Source: Lachnospiraceae bacterium UBA3821
GTDB taxonomy: Bacteria > Bacillota > Clostridia > Lachnospirales > Lachnospiraceae
Length of the DNA stretch: 30,677 nucleotides
Direction: 5' to 3'
NCBI GenBank assembly: GCA_002368865.1
Contig: DFDT01000063.1
Location: forward strand, 1 to 30,677
The translations under genes were made by a program, and so were the position numbers. Positions 8,505 through 16,752 of the stretch are shown in pieces (the first letter of the stretch is position 1; each line of letters begins with the position of its first letter). The notes beneath the pieces are model-generated. The model was not told where the DNA came from and did not search any database. It was given only the letters and a program-made list of their open reading frames with translations.

Positions 8505-9473
8505 TCATATTTTTGCGAAGGATCCCCGAATGAGGTCGAGAAGTGCTGCCATGGTGGTAAGCGTAGCCGTGTAGCTCATGCGTATCCCATCGATATTCTT
8601 AAGATCCTGTTTTGGGGGAATGTACGCAAATTTATAGCTTGTGTGAAGCGCCAGCGTTAGTTCACCGTTGTGCAGACTGAGGGCGGCTACCCTGCTGTTG
8701 GCAGCGAAGGCCTCCAGCATGCCGATCAGCTCGCGAATCTGTGGTGTCACCGCGTCATCCGCCTCCGTACCGTCTGCAGTGCGGGCGGAATAGTAATTAG
8801 TGAAGGCGACGGGATCGTCGAGACCGCCACCCTTTCGCGTTGGATACTCGGTATGCTTGGGAGTGCCGTTCAACCCCATGGCAAACTCAAACTCGGACCG
8901 GTCCCGTAGGTCAAGATCGGCAACGGGCCCGCAGATATCCTTGCATCGCAGCACAATGCCATAAAATGCGGCATAGGGATAGGTAAAATCATCATCCGGG
9001 TGATCCGACTCCACTCTGCGGCTCAAGGTCACGTTGGCGGCAGAGAACCGCATGCCATTGCGGGCACCCTCGTAGAAATTCGAGATCTCGCAATCCTCCC
9101 AGGGACTACGCACCGGATCGATACGCCTCAGGAACGCTTCGTCAATGGGCATCTCCGGCTTTTCCGGCGCGGGGCCGAACATACGCGCCAGTTCCCCGTA
9201 AAAGAAACTGCCGAGTTGCTGTGTCAGAAGGGCATTTTTCTTTCTTTCCGCCCGCATCGGGAGCAGGAACATGAGCAGGACGATGAACGCGATCAAACCG
9301 AGAATGATCAGAACATTGTCCTGCAGGAACGCCGCGAGAAATAATGCGATGATCATGACAATGATCAGCTTTCCCCCGATGCGCTCAATGTTCTCATAGT
9401 GTTTCACCTTTCGGGACAGCTCCTCATCGCTCATCTTTTCAAAACCGGTCTCGTCAGGTCTATTTTGTTTCAT
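8505..9473 (-). CDS. DUF3137-like membrane protein (copy B, divergent)
   Basis: I chose the ATG at 9473 because AAAGGAG lies 8 bp before it; an upstream ATG at 9509 lacks a good site. The 322-residue product has two transmembrane segments near residues 36-50 and 55-72 and a domain that follows the DUF3137 pattern: ISNFYEGARNGMRFSAANVT in place of IKAAYNGLNIELGDIEL, a strand FYGIVLRCKD, then AVTPQIRELIGMLEAFAANS and a final LHNGELTLALHTSYKF. It is more divergent than copies A and C. It lies directly before lemA. Function unknown. Confidence 0.65.
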   Translation of the reverse strand: MKQNRPDETGFEKMSDEELSRKVKHYENIERIGGKLIIVMIIALFLAAFLQDNVLIILGLIAFIVLLMFLLPMRAERKKNALLTQQLGSFFYGELARMFGPAPEKPEMPIDEAFLRRIDPVRSPWEDCEISNFYEGARNGMRFSAANVTLSRRVESDHPDDDFTYPYAAFYGIVLRCKDICGPVADLDLRDRSEFEFAMGLNGTPKHTEYPTRKGGGLDDPVAFTNYYSARTADGTEADDAVTPQIRELIGMLEAFAANSRVAALSLHNGELTLALHTSYKFAYIPPKQDLKNIDGIRMSYTATLTTMAALLDLIRGSFAKI

Positions 9474-9529
9474 ATATTTTTCTCCTTTTCTGTAATTCTT
9501 TTCGTCCATAAAGCCGCTGCTTCCGCGCC

Positions 9530-10479
9530 TTAACCTTCCCCATAGATTCCCCGGGCGTTTTCGATCCAGAATGCGTCATTCTGGAATTCCTCATACCAAT
9601 AGTCCGCCTCGTCCGAATCGGTGCAATGCACCTCCACATTGGCGATAAAGCCGGGGTCGACGAATACCATGCCATCGGAACGACATTGCCGTAGGCGTCT
9701 GTCCCCTCGCCGCAGGCGATGATCACATTTCCTTGCAACTCCATCCTCGCACGGGCATCAAAGGTCTCCAAGAATGCGTCAGTGGTCCACCCCGATTCGT
9801 TGGACTCGATCCAGAAGAGCATCCCGGTATCCCACAGGGTATAGAAATTCATTTTCCCGTTTTCATCCAAGGTGCCTTCCGAGGAAAACACATCGGGATA
9901 CGTCAGCAGCAGGCCGGTGGATTCATCATAGTAAGTATTGTAGGAAGCCTCTCCGTCCTAGGTGGATCCCTCATCGCCTCGCACATCGTCATGGGCGGCA
10001 TAGAAGCCAGACCCCATATAGGGAACGTCCGAGGGGAGTGTGTTGATGGAAGAAGACAGGTTCTCCAAGACCAGCTCCTGGCCACCATCCATGGTGTAAT
10101 AGATATTTTCGGCGTCCAGATTCTCGGTCAGGGTGCGCCAAAGGCTGTCCATCATGAACCAGCACTGGGAATCATAGTCAAAGAAGAAGAACTCCTCCTT
10201 CTGCTCCCGGTCGTCCAGCCCTGCAACCAGCGTAGAATCCGCAGCCCAGTCCACGATCCAGCCGTCCTCGGTCTGGCTGGCGGTGATGGTAAAATCCATT
10301 CCGGTCAGATCACTTAACTCACGAGCCAGCTCCTCGGCGGTTTTCTTGGCACCGGAATATTCAATGGGGTATTCCCGAACATCCTCATCACCGAAAACGG
10401 CATAGAGAATATCTGTCCGGATACTTTCTTCTGTGCGCCCGCAGGCTACAAGCATGAACAGGGCCATAATCAACATCAA
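9530..10479 (-). pseudogene. Lipoprotein gene broken by a nonsense codon and a frameshift
   Basis: The first part (10479 to 9961) encodes a lipobox, LFMLVACG, and an acidic soluble domain. An in-frame TAG at 9958-9960 interrupts it. The same frame continues with DGEASYNTYYDESTGLLLTY and GTLDENGKMNFYTLWDTGML to about 9675. There one base is missing: the continuation is in the next frame as DGMVFVDPGFIANVEVHC and ends at TAA 9530-9532. The start is also poor: the first candidate codon is TTG 10479, and the signal peptide lacks its usual lysines, with an in-frame stop 12 nt further up. The reconstructed protein is about 315 residues. No family recognised. Confidence 0.75.
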
Positions 10480-10505
10480 TACAACAAGTGTTTATGCTTT
10501 TTATC

Positions 10506-11402
10506 CTAAACGTTCAGAGTGTCGATGATATCGGTAAGCTGACGCAGCTCTTCCGAAAATTTCTTACGAAGTTCTTCCGCATCACGGCAATTCCCGGCGT
10601 TAAAAAGGCAGTGCTGTATATCTACACCAATGTGCATTTTTCCGTCCGGCATAAAAGATATGTAGACCCGACCGTTGCTCCTGTCTGCGACGGCAGAAAT
10701 AATTTCCATCATCTGCGGCGTGAGGATTGCGAACGCCTCTCGCGGATCCTTCGCATTTACCCAGAAACGTTTACTAAACTGCTCGTCATCAATTATTACG
10801 ATTCTTTGCTGGTTGGAAAAATAGTGGCTCTTCGTTGACACAGATACAACGCATTCCGGCTTTCTGCCACAATCGCATATAAGCCATGGACCGTTAAATA
10901 ATGTACAGCCGGAGGACGACTCATTCCATTGATGGTTTTCTTCCATCTCATTAATATAATAGTTGCCCAGTTCAATGTTCACCCCGTTATAAGCAGCCTT
11001 AATATTATACCTGCCCTTCGTTTCCCAAACCCTGCCCTTCGGGACCTGAAAGTAAAGCGGAGCGGCCTCTTTGTCCGGCTTAAATTCGCCTGACAGATCA
11101 TATTCCACATCATCGCCAAACACATCCCTAAGTACATAGCCAATAACATTATCGGCAAGCTGATTACTGATTTTATTCCTTTTTTTGATTATCCGACCTA
11201 ACGGTATCCCAAACGCCGGTGCGATTATCCAACACAGTAGCGAAATAAAGAAATTAAAAGGAACTGCGACGAGCCCCAATATAACAAGACCGTGAGTTAT
11301 TATTCTCATAATAAGTATCTTGTTCTTCATGGCATTTAGTTCGTTTTTTAATTGCTCAGTTGTCATAATTTTCATGTCCTCCATATTAATCAATACACTC
11401 AT
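10506..11402 (-). CDS. DUF3137 domain membrane protein (copy C)
   Basis: This protein of up to 298 residues is the closest paralogue of copy A. Both share MTxEQLxxxL at the start, a two-helix hydrophobic region, the core IKAAYNGVNIELGNYYI, LFNGPWLICDCG, then FSKRFWVNAKDPREAFAILT, and a tail ELRQLTDIIDTL. Several starts are possible. GGAGG lies 11 bp before MTTEQLK, which aligns with the start region of copy A, so the first 12 residues of the longest frame may not be made. It follows the DUF4234 gene by 5 bp on the same strand. The region looks more A+T-rich than its operon neighbours, suggesting a separate origin. Confidence 0.72.
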   Translation of the reverse strand: MSVLINMEDMKIMTTEQLKNELNAMKNKILIMRIITHGLVILGLVAVPFNFFISLLCWIIAPAFGIPLGRIIKKRNKISNQLADNVIGYVLRDVFGDDVEYDLSGEFKPDKEAAPLYFQVPKGRVWETKGRYNIKAAYNGVNIELGNYYINEMEENHQWNESSSGCTLFNGPWLICDCGRKPECVVSVSTKSHYFSNQQRIVIIDDEQFSKRFWVNAKDPREAFAILTPQMMEIISAVADRSNGRVYISFMPDGKMHIGVDIQHCLFNAGNCRDAEELRKKFSEELRQLTDIIDTLNV

Positions 11403-11407
11403 TTTGG

Positions 11408-11629
11408 TTATTCATCAATCATGGAATTGATTGTGTTCTGCATCAGGATCCAGCCAACAGGGGCGATGACCAGCTCCAAAATCAGATACACAACGGCGCG
11501 GTTCTGCGCCGGCATGCCTCTGTCCGTCTGTGCCTTGTCCAGTAGTCCACCCATCTTATAGGCCCAGTAGATTCCGTAAATACCGCAGGTAACAATCGTC
11601 AGCAGAAGCGCAAGATTCTTGTTCCACAC
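11408..11629 (-). CDS. DUF4234-like small membrane protein
   Basis: This 73-residue protein has two transmembrane segments (about residues 5-25, LALLLTIVTCGIYGIYWAYK, and 46-65, VVYLILELVIAPVGWILMQN) and ends in NTINSMIDE. The CGIYGIYWxYK signature is typical of DUF4234 proteins. The start is GTG at 11629, with AAGGAGG 13 bp upstream, a rather long spacing. It lies between the lipoprotein gene and DUF3137 copy C, with very short gaps, so it is part of the operon. Function unknown. Confidence 0.72.
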   Translation of the reverse strand: MWNKNLALLLTIVTCGIYGIYWAYKMGGLLDKAQTDRGMPAQNRAVVYLILELVIAPVGWILMQNTINSMIDE

Positions 11630-11653
11630 TGCGTTCGTGCTGCCTCCTTCCTT

Positions 11654-12766
11654 TTACCGCTCCATCCGGTAATATGTGTCCTCCTCGCCCCAGACGATGA
11701 CGCCATCCTCCCCGTCTTCCGCAAAGTAAAACACCCGAAGGCTCATTTCACGCACGGAAGAATCCGCACAGAAGATATTGGGCCCATCTGTTTCGAAGAA
11801 GAATGTGCCATGGTCTATTTCCGCAGCCTCTGCGCTGCCGGGTGTACGCTGGCAGAGGCTCCAGCTGCCAGCGCTGTCGATGACGATGTAACGTTCCGCC
11901 GAACGGTCGTTGTCCAGGTACCAGGTGCCCTGGAGCGCCGAAGCAGCCAAATGGTACGTCCGGGGCTCCTCGCGGCTGAAGATGCCGCAGTCGGAGATGG
12001 AGAGCTGGTCACTCTCCAGCTCGATTTGTCTGCCGTTGATGGAGCTGCCGATGGCGCCGCCCTGGTAGCAGTAGACATAGGTGGCGTCCCAGTCCGGTTC
12101 ATACCACAGGGAACCAACGTCTATCGAATCTCCACCGGCATAGAGCGTCCAGCAGCCATAGGCGTCAAACTCCAGGTATACTTCCTCGCGATCATATTTG
12201 CTGCCCGCATCTGCACCGCCCTTCCAGAGCCCCTCGTACTTACTGAAATCATATTCCGATTCCTCCGACGTTTCCGGTTCCTCCGGCTCCTCATCGGGAT
12301 ATCTGACCACAATAGATTGGTAGAACGTGGAGCCATCCGGCTGATAAACATACCCCCCGTCTTCCTCCCAATGCCACGAAATATTCGATTCGCTCATATT
12401 CAAATGATAGAGGGTTGCCTGCAGATCACCGTTGTTGTCACCGGTAACATCACGGAAATCCATGGAGCCAAGCACCCAGTCCTCATTCCATATATCCCGA
12501 TCATAGAGTTCCTCTGTCGGAAGCATGGCCGTGTCAAATAACGCGTGCTCATCGTCATCGCAATAGAGATATATCGCATTTTGATCGCAGACGGCAAACA
12601 CAATGGTCTGCTCCCCGCCCCGCGTAACCATGCCATAGTCAATAATCACATCGGTGTCGCGCAATTTTCTGCCATGCGAACCGTCGCCGTTGCCGCCGCA
12701 AGCCGCCAGGCTCAGGCACAAAACCAGCGTCAGGAAAAGACTTGCATACTTTTTCCAAATTTTCAT
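11654..12766 (-). CDS. Secreted lipoprotein, unknown function
   Basis: The start at ATG 12766 is chosen for its signal peptide (MKIWKKYASLFLTLVLCLSL, lipobox SLAAC) and the GAGGAAA site in front. The mature protein is about 345 residues and very acidic and aromatic. Its first half contains DVTGDNNGDLQATLYHL, which resembles a small EF-hand-like calcium loop. A linker rich in Glu/Pro (DEEPEEPETSEESEYD) leads to a second half with two lipocalin-like or beta-barrel-like repeats (YEGLWKGGADAG and LQGTWYLDNDRS, each followed by aromatic strands). This G-x-W start is suggestive only. The protein should sit on the outer face of the membrane beside the DUF3137/LemA proteins. Confidence 0.75.
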   Translation of the reverse strand: MKIWKKYASLFLTLVLCLSLAACGGNGDGSHGRKLRDTDVIIDYGMVTRGGEQTIVFAVCDQNAIYLYCDDDEHALFDTAMLPTEELYDRDIWNEDWVLGSMDFRDVTGDNNGDLQATLYHLNMSESNISWHWEEDGGYVYQPDGSTFYQSIVVRYPDEEPEEPETSEESEYDFSKYEGLWKGGADAGSKYDREEVYLEFDAYGCWTLYAGGDSIDVGSLWYEPDWDATYVYCYQGGAIGSSINGRQIELESDQLSISDCGIFSREEPRTYHLAASALQGTWYLDNDRSAERYIVIDSAGSWSLCQRTPGSAEAAEIDHGTFFFETDGPNIFCADSSVREMSLRVFYFAEDGEDGVIVWGEEDTYYRMER

Positions 12767-12782
12767 ATCCGTTTCCTCATTT

Positions 12783-13037
12783 TTAATCAGTGGTGTTCCC
12801 GTGCTCCTGCTCCGCCATGGACAGTATTTCATCATGGCTCAGCTCCACATCGCCGAAGCGGACAAAGATGCCGTTGGTCACAGCGCTGTTCCATACCCGC
12901 GCATCTGCCAGCGGGCGAAACCGGATCTTGTCCAGATACGGCTTCATGTCCAGCAAAAGCCGGCTTCCGGACACAAAATCCACCTGCAAAACATGGTTGG
13001 GCAGCGGCGTGACGGCTGTGAGATACCTTCGGTTCAA
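12783..13037 (-). CDS. DUF2442 domain protein
   Basis: An 84-residue protein matching DUF2442: RRYLTAVTPLPNHVLQVDF, then LLLDMKPYLDKIRFRPLAD, VRFGDVELSHDEILSM. The start is TTG at 13037, chosen because AAAGGAGG lies 8 bp before it and the DUF2442 homology begins there; longer frames into the upstream terminator are not credible. DUF2442 proteins are small proteins often met near toxin-antitoxin or mobile genes and of unknown activity. It is the first gene after the internal terminator of the operon. Confidence 0.8.
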   Translation of the reverse strand: MNRRYLTAVTPLPNHVLQVDFVSGSRLLLDMKPYLDKIRFRPLADARVWNSAVTNGIFVRFGDVELSHDEILSMAEQEHGNTTD

Positions 13038-13067
13038 GTGCGTGCCCTCCTTTCCGCCAAAATAAAA

Positions 13068-13096
13068 ATCCACCGTACATATATTGTACGGTGGAT
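13068..13096 (-). terminator. Perfect 12-bp hairpin between the LuxR gene and DUF2442
   Basis: ATCCACCGTACA (13068-13079) and TGTACGGTGGAT (13085-13096) are perfect complements around TATAT. On the minus strand the stem is followed by TTTTATTTT, so it should terminate transcripts of the LuxR-type gene before DUF2442. The cargo genes beyond would need read-through, antitermination or their own promoter. Confidence 0.8.
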
Positions 13097-13122
13097 CGTA
13101 TGGGATAACCATTAACCAAAGG

Positions 13123-15603
13123 TTAGGTCTTTTGCCCGAATAGCTCGGCAAGCCGCTTCCGCTTGGTTCGGGTGTCACCCTCCATATGAAGCTTGGAATA
13201 GATCTGATTCACATACTGCTTGACGCTCCCCTCGGAGAGATAGAGCTTTTCCGCGATCTCGCGGTTGGAAAGCCGCTGCGCCATCAGCTCCACGATCTCG
13301 AATTCCCGCGGTGTCAGTGCGTCAAAGACCGCCGGACGGGCGCCGGCTGCGCTTCGCGCCTTTGCTGCTTCGCCAAGCTCGGTGATCTTCGCGATCAGGT
13401 CAGTTTTGATCTCCCGCGTCAGCAAGGGCTTCAAGAGGTCGTAGTTTTCCACGAACGGCATCACAAAACCGTCCGGCTCAGCATCGGAAAGCGCCTTTCT
13501 CAGCCATATGTGGGCTTCCTCGGGCTTGCCCAGCTGCTCATAGGCCGCCGCCGTCTGGATGCGGATATGCAACGCTACCAATGCGTAGTGCATCGCCTCG
13601 CAGACGGCCAGCAGCTCTGCGCTGCGTCCCACTACCTTGGCATAAGCGCCCTGGGCAAGATACACCTGATTTTCGATCATTTCCATCATAGGCTTACCCG
13701 GCGCAAGCATATTGATATCAGAGAGCCGGTGCTGCGAAAAAATCTCCGGGATTTTGTCCGTTTCGTCCAGCAGCGCATGGTAGTAAGCACTGGTGGCACA
13801 CCAAAGGTTGATCCATGAGGCGTCGTGATAGCGCAGCAGCGCCGCGTATCGCTCCTCAAAGGTATAATGCTGCTCCACATCTGTATACCGCGAGAGCCGC
13901 CACGACAGAAAGTCGCAGCAGAGTGCCATGTTGATCTGCCCGTTGTCCTTGACCTGCGCATAGGCACGTTCCAATTCGATATGCGCATCGGTGAAACGGC
14001 CCTGACAGAACAGGGCCTCCGCGCGCATGATGGTTTCCGCACCCTGTCCGTGGTGGTTGGTGACCTGATAGTAATGGGGCATACACTCGTCCATCTCGGC
14101 AAGCTCGCTTTCGAGTTCTCCCGGTGCGCGGTAGAACATCATCAGAACGGACGGCGAGCCGAAGGTCCAGCCGCCGCTATTCTGGATGCTGATGGCGGGG
14201 CGGGACATCTGCGCGCTGGCGCTGCGGTGCAGGCGGCTCATGGCGCTGATGTCATTGTAGCAGAGAAAACTCATAATGAGGTCGCACTCGCCCAGCAGGT
14301 TGCCGCGTTCTTCTTCGGAAAGCTCCGGGTGCTCCTCAATAGCTGACAGCAGCAGTGCCTTCAGCTCCAGCATCTTCGGAATTTGACGCCATGTGAACAT
14401 CCGGCGCATCAGCACCAGAATGGCAAAGGGATCGGCCTTTAGCGTTTCGGCGGGGCATTTGTCCAGCGCTGTCAGCACATCCTCGGGCTTCAGCGACGCC
14501 AGCAGGATGCCCGCATCACTGCGAATGACCCGCAGCAGCGCATCGTAGTTTTCGCTTTTCCGGTAAGCAGCGATGGCATGAAGATATTGCTTATGTTCTT
14601 CATACCAGAAACCGAACCGCTCCCAATAGCGTTTCTGCGTTTCTGCTTTCATCGTCAGAAAGCTGCGCTCTGCGCACTCCTTCATCATGTGGTGGAAACG
14701 ATAGGTCGCGCCGTCCGGCAGGCGCGTAACAAAGGCGTTTTGCGCAGTCAGCATGGAGAGAATTTGCCCAGCGTCCGCGTCGCCTGTGATACACTGAGCC
14801 ATCTCCACAGTAAATTCGTCGGCAAGTCCCATGACCGACAAAAACTCCCGCTGTTTTTCCGGCAGCGGATCGATCATGGCGGCGGTAAAGGTGGTATAGA
14901 TGTCGGAATTGCGGCTGGGCAGCACGCCGCGCTCAGAGAGCGTGCGCAGATTCAGGTATATGGCGGAGAACCAGCCCTCGCTGGAATAGAGGAGACTTTC
15001 GACCTGCGCGTCGGAAAGATCCGTGCCGCAGCGGTGGGCATAGACGGCAAGCTCCGTATGGTTCAGGCGCAGCTGCTCCGTGCCGATTTGATAGGCCTTT
15101 GCCCCCAGCCGCACCGTCTCCGCAGCGGGCACAAAACGGTCCCGGCTGGCGACGATCAAATGCACATTGACGGGCAGCCGGTTTGCCAGCATACAAAGGA
15201 AGGTCGAGGCACGTCTGTCCGTCAGCAGATGAAAATCGTCAATGAAAATGTAGCAGGATGTTTCTCCCGCCAACTCATGGCAGAGGTCATCCACCATCAG
15301 TCCGCCGCCCGCTGCGTCCGTGGGGCAAGGATATTCCCGCAGGAAGGGGAAGCCCGCGCGGGCAAACGCCTCCTGTACGCTTTTCCAGAAGATCGCAAGG
15401 TTATCGGAATACACGCTGATGCGGATGATTTTCAGGGTTTCCGCCTTGGCGCGCTCCTCCAGATACCAGTTCACCGCCGTGGTCTTTCCGTAGCCCATGG
15501 GGGCGACCACGGTGGTCATGGCGCAGCGGGAGATGGGCCGCAGGCTCTCCTGTAAGCGCTCGGATATGTAGATCGTATTCAGACTCCATTTCGGTTTTGG
15601 CAT
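13123..15603 (-). CDS. MalT-like STAND ATPase, LuxR-type transcriptional regulator
   Basis: An 826-residue regulator from ATG 15603 (GGAGG 8 bp upstream; the upstream GTG at 15612 is less likely). Residues 34-42 are a Walker A (APMGYGKTT), 117-127 a Walker B (CYIFIDDFHLL). A winged-helix and a long TPR-like helical sensor region follow, with a LuxR HTH at the C-terminus (LTPREFEIVELMAQRLSNRE, then LYLSEGSVKQYVNQIYSKLH). Like MalT it probably binds ATP and an inducer, oligomerises and activates promoters. It is encoded directly after the small HTH gene and before the cargo genes, which are its likely targets. Fold secure, ligand unknown. Confidence 0.93.
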   Translation of the reverse strand: MPKPKWSLNTIYISERLQESLRPISRCAMTTVVAPMGYGKTTAVNWYLEERAKAETLKIIRISVYSDNLAIFWKSVQEAFARAGFPFLREYPCPTDAAGGGLMVDDLCHELAGETSCYIFIDDFHLLTDRRASTFLCMLANRLPVNVHLIVASRDRFVPAAETVRLGAKAYQIGTEQLRLNHTELAVYAHRCGTDLSDAQVESLLYSSEGWFSAIYLNLRTLSERGVLPSRNSDIYTTFTAAMIDPLPEKQREFLSVMGLADEFTVEMAQCITGDADAGQILSMLTAQNAFVTRLPDGATYRFHHMMKECAERSFLTMKAETQKRYWERFGFWYEEHKQYLHAIAAYRKSENYDALLRVIRSDAGILLASLKPEDVLTALDKCPAETLKADPFAILVLMRRMFTWRQIPKMLELKALLLSAIEEHPELSEEERGNLLGECDLIMSFLCYNDISAMSRLHRSASAQMSRPAISIQNSGGWTFGSPSVLMMFYRAPGELESELAEMDECMPHYYQVTNHHGQGAETIMRAEALFCQGRFTDAHIELERAYAQVKDNGQINMALCCDFLSWRLSRYTDVEQHYTFEERYAALLRYHDASWINLWCATSAYYHALLDETDKIPEIFSQHRLSDINMLAPGKPMMEMIENQVYLAQGAYAKVVGRSAELLAVCEAMHYALVALHIRIQTAAAYEQLGKPEEAHIWLRKALSDAEPDGFVMPFVENYDLLKPLLTREIKTDLIAKITELGEAAKARSAAGARPAVFDALTPREFEIVELMAQRLSNREIAEKLYLSEGSVKQYVNQIYSKLHMEGDTRTKRKRLAELFGQKT

Positions 15604-15608
15604 GCTGT

Positions 15609-15800
15609 TCACCTCCGGCTTGTTTTATTGGTATCCGCTTTCCGCGGATCAGACGGCTTTTTCGCATCCTCAGGGATTGCCCATGAACGCCCGAAACGCT
15701 CTGCACCGGGGATGCGTCCCTGTGAAATATACTGATTAACGCGTCGCTCCGATATACCCCATTTGTAGGAAGTTTCCCGTATGGAGAGATAACCTTTCAT
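15609..15800 (-). CDS. Small excisionase-like HTH DNA-binding protein
   Basis: This 63-residue protein has a winged HTH of the MerR/excisionase type (LSIRETSYKWGISERRVNQY, then ISQGRIPGAERFGRSWAIPE). Such proteins are common in Clostridia as small regulators or recombination directionality factors. AAAGGAG precedes the ATG at 15800. The stop codon overlaps the ribosome site of the next gene, so the two are coupled. A strong promoter lies 40 bp upstream. It may regulate this promoter through the palindrome in its spacer, or act as an excisionase for the element. Confidence 0.8.
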   Translation of the reverse strand: MKGYLSIRETSYKWGISERRVNQYISQGRIPGAERFGRSWAIPEDAKKPSDPRKADTNKTSRR

Positions 15801-15839
15801 ACGCCGCTCCTTTCTAATCGACACAATAATACAAAATAT

Positions 15840-15868
15840 ATTATATACGAATATCCGTAGTTTTTCAA
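15840..15868 (-). promoter_or_regulatory. Strong sigma-A promoter with palindrome in the spacer
   Basis: On the minus strand, TTGAAA (15868-15863), a 17-bp spacer and a perfect TATAAT (15845-15840) form a near-consensus promoter for the HTH-LuxR genes. The spacer holds TACGAATATCCGTA (15846-15859), a near-perfect palindrome positioned to block RNA polymerase if bound by a repressor. Confidence 0.75.
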
Positions 15869-16096
15869 GAATCCGGCGTGAATTGTTCTTGAACTTTTTC
15901 TTATAGGTTTGGAAAAATGCAGGGTGTTCACCGTAGTAGTAGTGAGAAAAGAGATACCGCAGCAAGCATAGGGAGTGTAGCCACACTCCCGAATAACGCT
16001 CCCGCCCGTCCTGCCGGATGGCGGCGCGTCTGCTTGTTGGGATAGTCCCAAACCCTTATTGGAAACGGAAAGGACGGTGAACGAATGGCAAACTGA

Positions 16097-16414
16097 GTGC
16101 GGAACATTGTGCTTCGCGTCCCGGTGACGGCGCAGGAACGGGAAATGATTGAGCTGAAAATGCAGCAGATGGGAACGCGCTGCTTCTCCGTCTATGCCCG
16201 AAAAATGCTCATTGACGGCTATGTTATCAAGATTGATTACAGCGATATAAAGGCTATGACTGCCGAGCTGCAAAAGATCGGCACAAATATCAATCAGATT
16301 GCCCGACGTGTCAATGCAACGGGGACAATCTATGCACAGGACATTGAGGACATTAAGAGGGTGCTGAATGAAATATGGCTGTCACAAAGATCCATCCTAT
16401 CAAAAGCACCTTGA
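16097..16414 (+). CDS. mobC: MobC-like relaxosome accessory protein (start damaged)
   Basis: The 105-residue frame matches plasmid mobilization MobC proteins, which help the relaxase at oriT: IVLRVPVTAQEREMIELKMQ, YARKMLIDGYVIKIDY, and IGTNINQIARRVNATGTIY. The natural start appears to be ATG 16085 (AAAGGA upstream, MAN..VRNI), but codon 4 is TGA (16094-16096). A GTG directly after it (16097) could allow restart. It overlaps the relaxase start by 40 nt. The gene is likely weakened or silent. Confidence 0.8.
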   Translation: MRNIVLRVPVTAQEREMIELKMQQMGTRCFSVYARKMLIDGYVIKIDYSDIKAMTAELQKIGTNINQIARRVNATGTIYAQDIEDIKRVLNEIWLSQRSILSKAP

Positions 16415-16735
16415 AGAAAGCCCTTGACTACATTACCAACCCGGCAAAGACAGAGGGCAAACTCTATGTATCCTCTTTCGGCTGCGCGGTGGAAACCGCA
16501 GACATTGAGTTTGAGAAAACGCGGCTGCGGGCAATGAATAAGGGCAATAACCTTGCCCATCACCTGATACAGGCATTTGAACCGGGCGAGGTTACGCCGG
16601 AAGCAGCCCATGAGATCGGGCGGCAGCTTGCCGACAGCATCCTTGGCAGTAAATATGAATATGTACTGACTACCCATATTGACAAAGGTCATGTGCATAA
16701 CCACCTGATTTTCTGTGCCGTGGATTTTGCAGAGC
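16375..16735 (+). pseudogene. MOBP-type relaxase, truncated after the HxDxxxxHxH motif
   Basis: From ATG 16375 the frame encodes the N-terminal domain of a MobA/VirD2-type relaxase: KKALDYITNPAKTEG with the catalytic tyrosine, KGNNLAHHLIQAFEPGEVTP, and the metal-binding motif THIDKGHVHNHLIF. Homology ends near 16735, where the sequence switches to an inverted element module. The frame stays open to 17070, but only as antisense of a Cys-rich gene and hairpins. About 120 of the usual 400 or more residues remain. It cannot mobilise DNA by itself, though the intact active-site motifs are notable. Confidence 0.82.
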
Positions 16736-16752
16736 ATATCATCTCCTTTCGC

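Noticed and set aside
11810..12541. Plus-strand 243-codon frame opposite the lipoprotein gene
   Set aside because: No start site and no family motif; the opposite strand has a clear lipoprotein signal and operon context.
14578..15555. 325-codon plus-strand open frame
   Set aside because: Antisense of the STAND-LuxR regulator, whose Walker motifs and HTH are clear.
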